Shown here: piece by piece, positions 7,463-15,058 of the stretch
How the letters are laid out: each line of letters begins with the position of its first letter
Numbering within the stretch: the first letter of the stretch is position 1
Assembly: GCA_003142355.1 (NCBI GenBank)
Contig: PLMF01000139.1
Location: forward strand, 1 to 17,492
Source of the DNA: Bryobacterales bacterium
GTDB lineage: Bacteria > Acidobacteriota > Terriglobia > Bryobacterales > Bryobacteraceae
Length of the DNA stretch: 17,492 bases
Direction of reading: 5' to 3'
Program-made: the position numbers and the translations under genes
Notes under the pieces: model-generated
Told to the model about the DNA's origin: nothing
Database searches by the model: none
The model's input: only the letters and a program-made list of their open reading frames with translations

Positions 7463-7843
7463 ATGCTCGGTTTCCGTGAGTTCGAAGCCGGACCGGATCC
7501 GTTCGGCCGCAAGTTCCAGGTGATGTTCAAATGGCTGCAAACCGCCATCTCGATGCGGGGCGCCGACACCGTCGATGTGAAGTTCATTCTGACGGATGAC
7601 AACGGCGGCCGGACCGAAAAGACCATCGCGCTTCCCCACGCCAGCCTCCTCGACGTGAGCCGCGAGACCGGCCGCGACATGGACGACCCCTGGTGCGCGC
7701 GCCTGGCGGCCTTGCACCTGTTGCACGTGATCGAGACCGGCGAGGACATGGAGAAAGACCTCGTCACCGTCCTGCCCGCGAATCTGAGGCGTTACGCCGG
7801 CGAGCTCGCGCGCACGGAAGAATCCGAGACGCACGCCGGGTGA
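7463..7843 (+). CDS. Small conserved-looking protein of unknown function
   Basis: The protein is 126 residues with no signal peptide and no membrane segment, so it is probably cytoplasmic. I do not recognise the family. The N-terminal half looks like a beta-rich module ('KFQVMFKWLQTAISMRGADTVDVKFILTDDNGGRTEKTIALP', about 17-58), and the rest is helical ('DDPWCARLAALHLLHVIETGEDMEKDLVTVLPANLRRYAGELAR'). Codon use looks like that of the neighbouring real genes, and the frame is flanked by a plausible start and an intergenic gap, which is why I call it a gene. It begins 10 bp after the repeat element and ends 59 bp before the TonB receptor; co-transcription with the receptor is possible but not shown. 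Confidence 0.7.
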   Translation: MLGFREFEAGPDPFGRKFQVMFKWLQTAISMRGADTVDVKFILTDDNGGRTEKTIALPHASLLDVSRETGRDMDDPWCARLAALHLLHVIETGEDMEKDLVTVLPANLRRYAGELARTEESETHAG

Positions 7844-7902
7844 TCCGATTCTTCACCTAACCTTCACACCTTTGTAACGTCCGTCCGGTAACTTGAAGCG
7901 GA

Positions 7903-10900
7903 ATGACAACCAGAATTTTGCATCTCACGCTTCTAGGGGCCATGATGATCCCCATGGTCCATAGCCAGAGTGACCAGGCCCGCATTGTGGGCACGATTAC
8001 CGACGCTACGGGCGCGGTGATCCCCGCGGCCACCGTCACGGTGAAAAACGAGAGTACCGGCCGGACCCAGAAGGTTGTGGCCAACGAGAAGGGTGCGTAC
8101 TTTGCCGCGCAGCTTCCTCCAGCCCAGTACACCCTCACCGCCGAAGCGAGCGGTATGGCGCCGGCGCAATATACCGGCATCAGTCTGCAAGTGGGCCAGG
8201 AGCGAACCCTCAACGTGACGCTTCAACCCTCCACCGTCTCGACGGAGGTGATCGTGTCCGGCGGCGCGCTGGTTGTCATCGATACCAGCTCCGCCGCGGT
8301 TGGGGCCAATGTCAGTGCGCGCGAAGTTGCGGAACTTCCGATCAACGGGCGCCAAATCTCGCAACTGTACCTCATGGCGCCGGGCGCGGTCAACTTCGGG
8401 CCCGGAACCTTCGACGATGTACGCTTCAACGGCCGGTCCTTCGAGGAGAACGCCCTGCGCTACGACGGCATTGAGGCCGGCGGCATCATCACCAACAACC
8501 CCAGCAACATCGGCGGCGAGATCAACAGCGTATTCCGGCTGCAGGCCAGCATGGAGAACGTGCAGGAGTTCCGGGTAGACGCCAGCAATTATCCGGCCGA
8601 GTTCGGGACCGGGAGCGGTGGACAGATCAGCATCGTCACCAAGAGCGGCGGCAACGCTTTCCACGGCGGCCTGTTTGAATACTTCCGCAACGATGCGCTG
8701 GATGCCCGCAATGAATTCGATGGGCCCACTCCCTCGGTCTTGCGGCTCAATCAGTTCGGTGGATCGGTGGGTGGCCCGATCGTGAAGGACAAGCTTTTCT
8801 TTTTTGCCGGCGTTGAAACGCTGGAGCAAAGAACCGCCGTGCCCTTTGTCGAGAACACTCCTAGTAGCGCTGTTCGCGCGGCTCGCGATTGCGCCCCGGG
8901 AGAGCTTCCTTCCGCAACGGCAGTGACTTGTATCAATCCGGCGATCCGGCCCCTGCTCGCGGCCTTCCCGAAAGGCCTGACACCGACCTCAAATCCCTTC
9001 TTCGATCGCGATAACGTTCGAGAACCTGGCACGATTGACGAGTATTCGGGCAACGTTCGGTTCGATTACCAAGCTACCTCGAAGGACAAGCTCTTCGTTC
9101 GCTACAACCGGGATCAGGGCTACGGGATTCTGCCGCTCAACTCGGCAGGGAGCGGGACGAACGAGACCGTCGTGCCGCAGAATCTGGTACTAGCCTACAA
9201 CCGGATTCAATCCGCAACCATGATTAACGAGGCCAAGTTCGGGTTCAACGGATCCAAGACCCGGGTGAGCGGGCTCGCTCCAGTGGTTCCTGGAATCAAC
9301 CTCAATGGCATGAGCATCGCTCTGAACGGTGTGCAGACATTGGATGGCACCTCTGGGTACGCTTTGCCGACAGGCCTCCTCCGGATTTCAACCGCCTTCA
9401 ATGGCAGCGCTGCGCCGTACACCAATTACTCTCTTTCCTTCATCGATACCCTGACCCTCATTCGCGGATCCCACAACGTCAAAGTAGGGGTGGAAGTCCG
9501 GCCTCAACGGATTCTGAATGCGATACTGGGCGGAACCACTTACACCTTCCCGAACACGCAGAGCTTCCTCAACGCGGCTCCCTCGCAGATCGCGATCAAC
9601 GGGAATACGAATGACGTGAGCCCGTTCACGGGCAAGGGCGGGTTTTTCGATATGCGCCAGACCTTCTATATCGGCTACGTGCAGGACGAATGGCGGATCC
9701 GCCCTAACTTTACGATGAGCTACGGCGTGCGCTATGAGTACTACAGCCCGTTGAAAGAGCAGAACAATAAAGTCCTTTGGTTCGACGTCCCGACCGGCAA
9801 GCTGATTCCCAACTACACCGCAGACTGGTACAAAATGAAGACGACGAACTTCGGACCGCGGTTGGGGCTTAGCTGGTCGCCGGAGAAGTTGGCCAACAAG
9901 ACCGTGCTTCGGGTCGGAGCCGGTTACTACTACGGCCCGGGCTTGGCTGAAGGCCAGACTCAGCCGGCTCAAAACGATCGTATTAACCGAACCATCACCA
10001 GCGGGTCGCAACTGACCTTCCCCGCCGACATTACGGGTATTCTCTCGACGGGCATCAACGATCCGAACTTGCAGTTCCAGCCCCGAGCTTATCTTCCGGG
10101 TTACCAAATCCCGGAGAAGATTCTCCAATATTCGGCATCTGTTCAACGGCAATTGCCCGCGGATACCCTGCTGACCGTTGCCTACGTCGGCAGTCAAGGG
10201 CGCAATCTGTTTCTTCGCGGCATCACCAATCGGATTACCGGTTTGATACAGAATCAAACTACCGGGGCCGGGACCGTAGTGCGGGAGTTCAGCGTGGTGA
10301 ACGGGACCACGGTTACGAACCAGTTCGCGGAGATCGATACCAAGACCAGCGGCGGCACCGATCACTACGATGGCTTGCAGATCCTGCTCAACCGGCGTTT
10401 CTCTCGCGGTCTGACAGTGGGCTCGCAGTATGTGTGGGGACACAGCATCGGCAATACCGACGGCTCCAAGGATGCCCGCAGTTCTTCCAACAACTACAGC
10501 TTCTCGTCGGAACGCGGCGACAACATTTCCGACGTGCGGCAGAGCTTCAACGTCAGTTTGCTATTCGATGTGCCTTACGGGGCTGGTAAGAAGTTTGGAT
10601 CGAGCGCCGGCCCGCTCGCCAAGGGGCTGATGGGCGGATGGCAGTTCGGCACTCTCTTCAATGCGCGTACCGGCCTGCCCATCGATGTGGAAATCGCCAG
10701 GGCGGCGGTTGTCTACCGAAACAACACGACCGGAGTGATCACCACCAGTCCGGTGGTAACCAACGGCGTGGTACAGACCACGGCCTTGGTCAACGTCCCC
10801 GGCGGCGGCCAGAGCCGCAACGTAGCACGACCCGACCTGGTTGCCGGCGTAGATCCATACATCCACAACCAAGGCTGGCTGTACATCAACCCCGCGGCCT

Positions 10901-11262
10901 TCGCGATGCCGGCGCCTGGGACGTATGGCAACCTGGGGCGCAATGCTCTGCGCGGCCCCGGCATCGGCCAACTGGATTTCACCTTGTCCAAGAAGTTCAT
11001 CGTCAAGGAGCAGATGAACGTCGAATTCCGGGCGGAGTGCTATAACATTCTCAATAGCCCTGTATACCAGGTTCCGGGCTACGCAACCGTCAGCGGCGCA
11101 CAAGCCAGGCTGTCGGATGCATCTGGCGTCATCCAGCCCGGCCAGCCGTACACGGCTGCCACAGCCGGCGGAAACTACGGCGCGTTGACTCAGACGGTGT
11201 CCAACACAGTTGGCTCCGGGACCAACCGCCAGTTCCAGTTGGCACTGCGGTTTAACTTCTAA
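7903..11262 (+). CDS. TonB-dependent receptor, Oar-like, with carboxypeptidase-regulatory N-domain
   Basis: The protein is 1119 residues with a signal peptide (1-21, ending MVHS). Residues about 26-108 form a carboxypeptidase regulatory-like beta-sandwich ('ARIVGTITDATGAVIPAATVTVKN' to 'RTLNVTLQPS'). A segment 'STEVIVSGG' near 113-120 sits where a TonB box would be. The plug follows, with 'ELPINGRQISQL', 'FNGRSFEENALRYDGI' near 175-190 and 'MENVQEFRVDASNYPAEFGTGSGG' near 217-240. The remainder is the outer-membrane barrel, with repeated aromatic strand ends ('YIGYVQDEWRIRPNFTMSYGVRYEYYSPL'), and the protein ends in Phe as barrel proteins do. This type is greatly expanded in Acidobacteriota, where carbohydrate or peptide uptake is assumed; the ligand is unknown. 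No SusD-like lipoprotein is adjacent. The start follows AAGCGGA, a weak ribosome site, and a hairpin follows the stop. Confidence 0.95.
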   Translation: MTTRILHLTLLGAMMIPMVHSQSDQARIVGTITDATGAVIPAATVTVKNESTGRTQKVVANEKGAYFAAQLPPAQYTLTAEASGMAPAQYTGISLQVGQERTLNVTLQPSTVSTEVIVSGGALVVIDTSSAAVGANVSAREVAELPINGRQISQLYLMAPGAVNFGPGTFDDVRFNGRSFEENALRYDGIEAGGIITNNPSNIGGEINSVFRLQASMENVQEFRVDASNYPAEFGTGSGGQISIVTKSGGNAFHGGLFEYFRNDALDARNEFDGPTPSVLRLNQFGGSVGGPIVKDKLFFFAGVETLEQRTAVPFVENTPSSAVRAARDCAPGELPSATAVTCINPAIRPLLAAFPKGLTPTSNPFFDRDNVREPGTIDEYSGNVRFDYQATSKDKLFVRYNRDQGYGILPLNSAGSGTNETVVPQNLVLAYNRIQSATMINEAKFGFNGSKTRVSGLAPVVPGINLNGMSIALNGVQTLDGTSGYALPTGLLRISTAFNGSAAPYTNYSLSFIDTLTLIRGSHNVKVGVEVRPQRILNAILGGTTYTFPNTQSFLNAAPSQIAINGNTNDVSPFTGKGGFFDMRQTFYIGYVQDEWRIRPNFTMSYGVRYEYYSPLKEQNNKVLWFDVPTGKLIPNYTADWYKMKTTNFGPRLGLSWSPEKLANKTVLRVGAGYYYGPGLAEGQTQPAQNDRINRTITSGSQLTFPADITGILSTGINDPNLQFQPRAYLPGYQIPEKILQYSASVQRQLPADTLLTVAYVGSQGRNLFLRGITNRITGLIQNQTTGAGTVVREFSVVNGTTVTNQFAEIDTKTSGGTDHYDGLQILLNRRFSRGLTVGSQYVWGHSIGNTDGSKDARSSSNNYSFSSERGDNISDVRQSFNVSLLFDVPYGAGKKFGSSAGPLAKGLMGGWQFGTLFNARTGLPIDVEIARAAVVYRNNTTGVITTSPVVTNGVVQTTALVNVPGGGQSRNVARPDLVAGVDPYIHNQGWLYINPAAFAMPAPGTYGNLGRNALRGPGIGQLDFTLSKKFIVKEQMNVEFRAECYNILNSPVYQVPGYATVSGAQARLSDASGVIQPGQPYTAATAGGNYGALTQTVSNTVGSGTNRQFQLALRFNF

Positions 11263-11264
11263 AT

Positions 11265-11299
11265 GTGGGGCAGGCCATCGCCTTTTGTGGCCTGCCACC
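11265..11299 (+). terminator. Hairpin after the TonB receptor, terminator-like
   Basis: GTGGGGCAGGCCA (11265-11277) pairs with TGGCCTGCCACC (11288-11299) around a 10-nt loop, with a small bulge in the G run. It lies 3 bp after the receptor stop. There is no following T run, so it is not a classical intrinsic terminator. The left arm shares the 11-mer GTGGGGCAGGC with the 7315 repeat arm, so it may be a related repeat instead. The remainder of the gap up to the aminotransferase stop at 11411 shows nothing convincing. Confidence 0.5.
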
Positions 11300-11410
11300 T
11301 GGCGCTGGATCGCGGCCATGCGCACCGTATCTCGATCGCGCTGGTCGCTTTGGTTCTGGGCGCGCGGCTCTCCCCATCGGCGCCGTGAAGGACCTCATGC
11401 GGAAGCACGG

Positions 11411-12583
11411 CTACGCCGCCGCACAGTAGCGCCTCAGCCGCGCGATCCCCTCGCGGAACACCTCCGGCATCGTGAGCAGGCTCACGATCAGAAACGCTTC
11501 CGATTCGAAATCGTAGAAGAAGCCCGGCTGCGTCAGAACGCTCTCTTGAGAGAGTAGTTCAACAGCCCAATCCTCTTCACTGCGGATTCGCGGCATCTGC
11601 ACCGTGATGTACCAGCCGCCTTCCACCGCCAGAATGCCGGCCGCCGATCCGGCGAGCGTCTCGCGCGCCACCGCCAGGTTGCCGGCCGTCCGCTCTCGGA
11701 TCTGCCGCTGCACCGACTCCCCGGCGGCCAGCAGCCGCGCCGCCGCGCAGGTCACCGGCGTGCCCACGGAAAGATACGTGTCGGCAATCCACTCCAGCTT
11801 CTCCATGGCTTCGGCCCGCAGCTTCGCCGGACCGCCGGTGATGATCCAGCCCAGCTTCATTTGCGGCAGCCCGGCGACCTTCGAAAGCCCGCTCATGGAA
11901 AATGCCAGGCACTCCTCGACGCCCACCAGCGTGGAGACGCGCTCCGCGTCCGCGGCTTCCCCCAACGCGTAATCGGAGAAGACTTCGTCGGAAATCAGCG
12001 CGATCCGCCGCTGGGCGCACAACCGCGAAAGCGTTTGAAGCTCCGCCCGCTTCACGTACGAGCCGGTGGGGTTGTTGGGATTGACCAGCACCACCGCGCG
12101 CGTGCGTTCCGATACGGCGGCGGCGAGCGCATCCAGATCGATGGCCCAGCCGCCATGGTAGACCAGCGGGTATGGGCGCACCTCGACGGATTCCAGGTTC
12201 GCCAGAAACTCGAATAACGGATATGAAGGCCGCGGAACCAGGACGTGGTCGCCGGCGTTCGTCAGCAGCTTGAAGAGCCAGGCATAAGCTTCGCTGGTGC
12301 TGGCCGTGAGGAGGATGCGCCCCGTTTCCACGCGCTCGCCGCGCGCCGCATAGTAAGACGCTACCGCTTGGCGCGCCTCGGCGGCGCCGGCGGGCGAAGG
12401 CTCGTAGACCAGCATCCGCGGGTCGTCGAACGCGCGCACAATTTCCAGCGGGTACTCGAAGCCGGCGCGCGTGGGGTTCGATTCGGTGAGGTCCAGTATG
12501 CGCGCCCCGTCCCGGCGCATGGCCTCCAGCGCCTGGGTGAGGCGGTTGGTCCGGAAATCCCAGTGGAAGCGGCGGGAAAACAT
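11411..12583 (-). CDS. PLP-dependent class I/II aminotransferase
   Basis: The protein is 390 residues and cytoplasmic. It has fold-type I aminotransferase features: 'LTESNPTRAGFEYP' near 32-45 that closes over the substrate, 'LTASTSEAYAWLFKLLTNAGDHVLVPRPSYPLFE' near 92-125, NPNNPTG at 168-174, Asp199 in ISDEVF for the pyridine nitrogen, and the Schiff-base Lys235 in SMSGLSKVAGLPQMKLGW. Length is normal. The expected C-terminal carboxylate-binding Arg (usually FRxSF/L) is not visible: the segment reads FLIVSLLT (364-371), with Ile366 at the Arg position. I checked this from the nucleotides. The amino donor is therefore uncertain, and lyase-like or other PLP chemistry is possible. It diverges from the ABC ATPase across a 31-bp gap; no biosynthetic partner is adjacent. 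Confidence 0.92.
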   Translation of the reverse strand: MFSRRFHWDFRTNRLTQALEAMRRDGARILDLTESNPTRAGFEYPLEIVRAFDDPRMLVYEPSPAGAAEARQAVASYYAARGERVETGRILLTASTSEAYAWLFKLLTNAGDHVLVPRPSYPLFEFLANLESVEVRPYPLVYHGGWAIDLDALAAAVSERTRAVVLVNPNNPTGSYVKRAELQTLSRLCAQRRIALISDEVFSDYALGEAADAERVSTLVGVEECLAFSMSGLSKVAGLPQMKLGWIITGGPAKLRAEAMEKLEWIADTYLSVGTPVTCAAARLLAAGESVQRQIRERTAGNLAVARETLAGSAAGILAVEGGWYITVQMPRIRSEEDWAVELLSQESVLTQPGFFYDFESEAFLIVSLLTMPEVFREGIARLRRYCAAA

Positions 12584-12591
12584 GTGGTCCC

Positions 12592-12597
12592 ATTGTA
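12592..12597 (-). promoter_or_regulatory. Putative -10 box for the aminotransferase
   Basis: Reads TACAAT within TACAATGGG on the minus strand, 8 nt before the ATG at 12583, the same arrangement as upstream of the dehydrogenase at 5863. No -35 is evident. Confidence 0.4.
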
Positions 12598-12602
12598 GAC
12601 CG

Positions 12603-12608
12603 TAAGAT
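12603..12608 (+). promoter_or_regulatory. Putative -10 box for the ABC ATPase
   Basis: Reads TAAGAT, a TANNNT match, 6 nt before TTG 12615. Predicted transcription would start at or near the TTG. It is 5 bp from the opposing aminotransferase box. Confidence 0.28.
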
Positions 12609-12614
12609 AGAGGG

Positions 12615-13403
12615 TTGACATCTTCTATCCCCTTGATCGATTTTCAGAACGTCACCGTGCGCCGCGACCGCCGCGTGGTGCTCGAAGGCGTCACGCTCTC
12701 CATCGCGCAAGGCGAGCACGCCGCCATCCTCGGACCCAACGGCTCGGGAAAATCCACGCTCATCAAAGTCATCTCTCGCGACCTGTATCCCGTCATCAAG
12801 GCCGAGCCCTGGTCGCTGCGCATTCTGGGCCGCGACCGCTGGCACCTGTTCGATCTCCGCAACCATCTCGGCATCGTCTCCAACGACTGGATGCAGATGT
12901 GCACGCGCGACTACTCCGGGTACGAGATTGTGCTGTCGGGTTTCTTCGGCAGCGTGGGGATCTGGCCCAACCACCAAATCGCGCCCGAAATGGAGCGGAA
13001 GGCGCGAGAGGTGATGGAGTTGCTCGAAATCTCGCACCTGGCGGAACGCAATACCAACGAGATGTCATCGGGCGAGGCGCGCCGCATCCTGATCGCCCGC
13101 GCCCTGGTGCACGATCCCCAGGCGCTGGTGTTGGACGAGCCCACCTCCAGTCTCGACCTGCACGCCACCCACGAGTTGCGCGAAATCCTGCGCAAGCTGG
13201 CGCGCGCCGGTATCAGCATCATCATGGTGACGCACCACCTGCCGGACATCATCCCGGAGATGCGCCGCGTGGTGCTGATCCGCGGCGGCCGCGTCTATCG
13301 CGACGGCCCCAAGGACGAGGTGCTCGAAGCCGCGACGCTCACCGGCCTGTTCGGCATTCCGGTCGAGGTGCTCGAGCGCGGCGGGTATTATCACGTGCTG
13401 TGA
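12615..13403 (+). CDS. ABC transporter ATP-binding protein, ModF/YlmA-like, without a permease
   Basis: The protein is 262 residues from TTG 12615; an alternative is TTG 12633, and no ATG fits near the N-terminus. It is a single nucleotide-binding domain: Walker A GPNGSGKST at 40-48, a Q-loop region 'LGIVSNDWMQM' around 85-95, signature MSSGEARR at 150-157, Walker B LVLDEP at 171-176 with catalytic Glu175, and the switch His207 in VTHHLPD. 'VLSGFFGSVGIW' near 106-117 and the IVS Q-loop variant point to the ModF/YlmA subgroup, not to standard importers. The role could be energising an unlinked transporter or a non-transport function. No membrane partner or binding protein is nearby; the flanking genes are an aminotransferase and a convergent GH43. 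The start codon is the least certain part. Confidence 0.9.
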   Translation: MTSSIPLIDFQNVTVRRDRRVVLEGVTLSIAQGEHAAILGPNGSGKSTLIKVISRDLYPVIKAEPWSLRILGRDRWHLFDLRNHLGIVSNDWMQMCTRDYSGYEIVLSGFFGSVGIWPNHQIAPEMERKAREVMELLEISHLAERNTNEMSSGEARRILIARALVHDPQALVLDEPTSSLDLHATHELREILRKLARAGISIIMVTHHLPDIIPEMRRVVLIRGGRVYRDGPKDEVLEAATLTGLFGIPVEVLERGGYYHVL

Positions 13404-13435
13404 ACGGAGGATGCCGCTTAAGGGGCGTTGCACGA

Positions 13436-15034
13436 TCAGCGCTTGGCGGGTTCGGCCGATTTTCCGAAAACCGTGAACTCCATGATGCCCAACGGCGCAT
13501 TGCCGGTGCGGGGCCAGTCGGTCATGGTCAAGCGCACGAAGCGGCACACCGTGGGCGGAAGCTCTTCGAATTCGGTGTACTTCGTCACGTTGTTGCCGGT
13601 CTTGTCCAGGATGGCGGTGAAGATGCTGCCATCGGTGGAGGTTTCGATCTTGTAGCGGTGGGCGACGGTTTTGTTCGCGGGCTGGGCTGCCGGCTGGGGC
13701 GCGCCGCGGCCGCCGAATCCGCCGCCGGCCGTGAATTCGATCCGCATCGAATCGACCATGAACTCCTGGGGCGGGTCGAACTCCGTGATGGAGCCCAGGT
13801 CCACGGTGAGCGAAGGCTGGGCATCGTTTTCAGCCGGTTCCCACCATGTGCCGTTATCGTTGTCGAGGGCATAGGCGGCGTCGTGTCCGGGGCGCTGGCT
13901 GGAGAAGCTGCCTTTCTGGTTCATCGCCCGGAGCTTGTTGATGGTGAGGGGAATCGAGCCCGAGTCGCCCTGGCGGGCCGGGTCGGCGACCACACCCGGC
14001 CCCCACTGGGGCGTTTCGCTGGGGCCGCGGACGAACAAGTTGCCGTTCTGGTCGAAGCCCACGGGATCCATGCCGAGGCGGCGGCCACCGGGAGGATTGG
14101 ACAGAACGATAGTGTAGAACTGCCACCATTTGCCGTCGGGCCCTTCGACCACGGAGCCATGTCCGGTGCCCGTGACGACGCCGCTGGTCTTGCGCAGGAG
14201 CGGGTTCACCGGGGAGTACTGGAACGGCCCCAGCGGGCTCTTGCTGGTATAGACTCCCGTCGCATAGCTGAGCCACTGGGTGCCGGAGGCGCTGTATTCG
14301 AGGTAGTAGACGCCGGCGCGTTTGATCATCCACGGACCTTCGATCCAGGCGGCATCGGCATACTCGTTCATTTCGCCCCAGTGTTCCCAGGTGTGGGACT
14401 TCTCGAAGCCGAACAGGTGCTTGGGAGCGGCCGCGAATCGGGGCAGGTCCTTCGGGTCCAGGGGAACGGCATAGATGCCGTCGGTCGATCTGCCGGGGAA
14501 ATAGAGGTAGGGCTTGTTGTCGTCATCGATGAAGATGTCGACGTCGAAGGCGCCCGTCCACGGCCGGCCGTTCGAGACGCCCTTCCAAGGCTCGCCTTTT
14601 TCGTCTTTCCAAGGTCCGGCCAACTCGTAGGGGCCGAGGATACCGGGCGCACGGTACAACGGGGAGTTGTTGCCGGACATATAGAACGTTCCGTTGTACT
14701 TCACCACGTGCGGAGCCACCGGGACCCGGGCTCCCTGGACGCCTTTGTACTTCCAGTTCACGAGGTCCTCGGAGACCCAACCGCCGCCTCCGGTGTTGAA
14801 CATGTAATAGCTGCCGCCCTCGCGCACCACGGTGACATCGCCGAGGCTGATGCCCTGGGGCGAGCCGTCTTGGGAGGAGGCTTCAATGGGCAACGGGTTG
14901 CAGTAGCGCAGCGATTTCCCAAGGATAGGAGCCGGCTTGCGCGCAACGGATTGGGCGCAAAGGCTGGCGCCGCCGGCAAGAGCGGCGAAGGTGATGATGA
15001 AGCGGGCCGCGGCGCGGCGGAACAACGGCGGCAT
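13436..15034 (-). CDS. Exported GH43-type glycosidase with C-terminal discoidin-like domain
   Basis: The protein is 532 residues with a signal peptide (1-27, ending SLCA). The ribosome site AGGAGA lies 6 nt before the ATG. The N-terminal part is a five-bladed beta-propeller of family GH43: candidate general base Asp66 in LGDVTVV, pKa-modulating Asp164 in AFDVDIFIDDD, general acid Glu232 in WIEGPWMIKR, and His292 in TGHGS, which usually helps bind calcium. The family cleaves arabinosides and xylosides from plant polysaccharides; exact specificity is not clear. Residues about 375-525 look like an F5/8 type C (discoidin-like) sugar-binding domain ('GHDAAYALDNDNGTWWEP', 'LTVDLGS', 'CRFVRLTMTDWP'), interrupted at 437-455 by a Gly/Ala/Pro-rich insert. 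It lies 24 bp after the Tat oxidoreductase gene, in the same unit. Confidence 0.9.
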   Translation of the reverse strand: MPPLFRRAAARFIITFAALAGGASLCAQSVARKPAPILGKSLRYCNPLPIEASSQDGSPQGISLGDVTVVREGGSYYMFNTGGGGWVSEDLVNWKYKGVQGARVPVAPHVVKYNGTFYMSGNNSPLYRAPGILGPYELAGPWKDEKGEPWKGVSNGRPWTGAFDVDIFIDDDNKPYLYFPGRSTDGIYAVPLDPKDLPRFAAAPKHLFGFEKSHTWEHWGEMNEYADAAWIEGPWMIKRAGVYYLEYSASGTQWLSYATGVYTSKSPLGPFQYSPVNPLLRKTSGVVTGTGHGSVVEGPDGKWWQFYTIVLSNPPGGRRLGMDPVGFDQNGNLFVRGPSETPQWGPGVVADPARQGDSGSIPLTINKLRAMNQKGSFSSQRPGHDAAYALDNDNGTWWEPAENDAQPSLTVDLGSITEFDPPQEFMVDSMRIEFTAGGGFGGRGAPQPAAQPANKTVAHRYKIETSTDGSIFTAILDKTGNNVTKYTEFEELPPTVCRFVRLTMTDWPRTGNAPLGIMEFTVFGKSAEPAKR

Positions 15035-15058
15035 TGCAGTTCTCCTATTCGATCGGCA

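Noticed and set aside
7950..11262. TonB receptor as part of a SusC/SusD polysaccharide locus
   Set aside because: No SusD-like lipoprotein or adjacent co-directional glycosidase is present; the nearest glycosidase is over 2 kb away on the opposite strand in another unit.
11318..11429. Possible gene remnant: ATG followed by a signal-like stretch (ISIALVALVLGAR) and a tail VKDLMRKHGYAAAQ
   Set aside because: It needs two frame changes, is very short, and the tail overlaps the antisense of the aminotransferase C-terminus, so coincidence is more likely.
12615..12620. TTGACA as a -35 box
   Set aside because: No -10 match lies 16-18 bp downstream, and the position coincides with the ABC ATPase start codon region.
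13404..13435. Terminator between the convergent ABC ATPase and GH43 genes
   Set aside because: The 32-bp gap shows no stable hairpin or T run.
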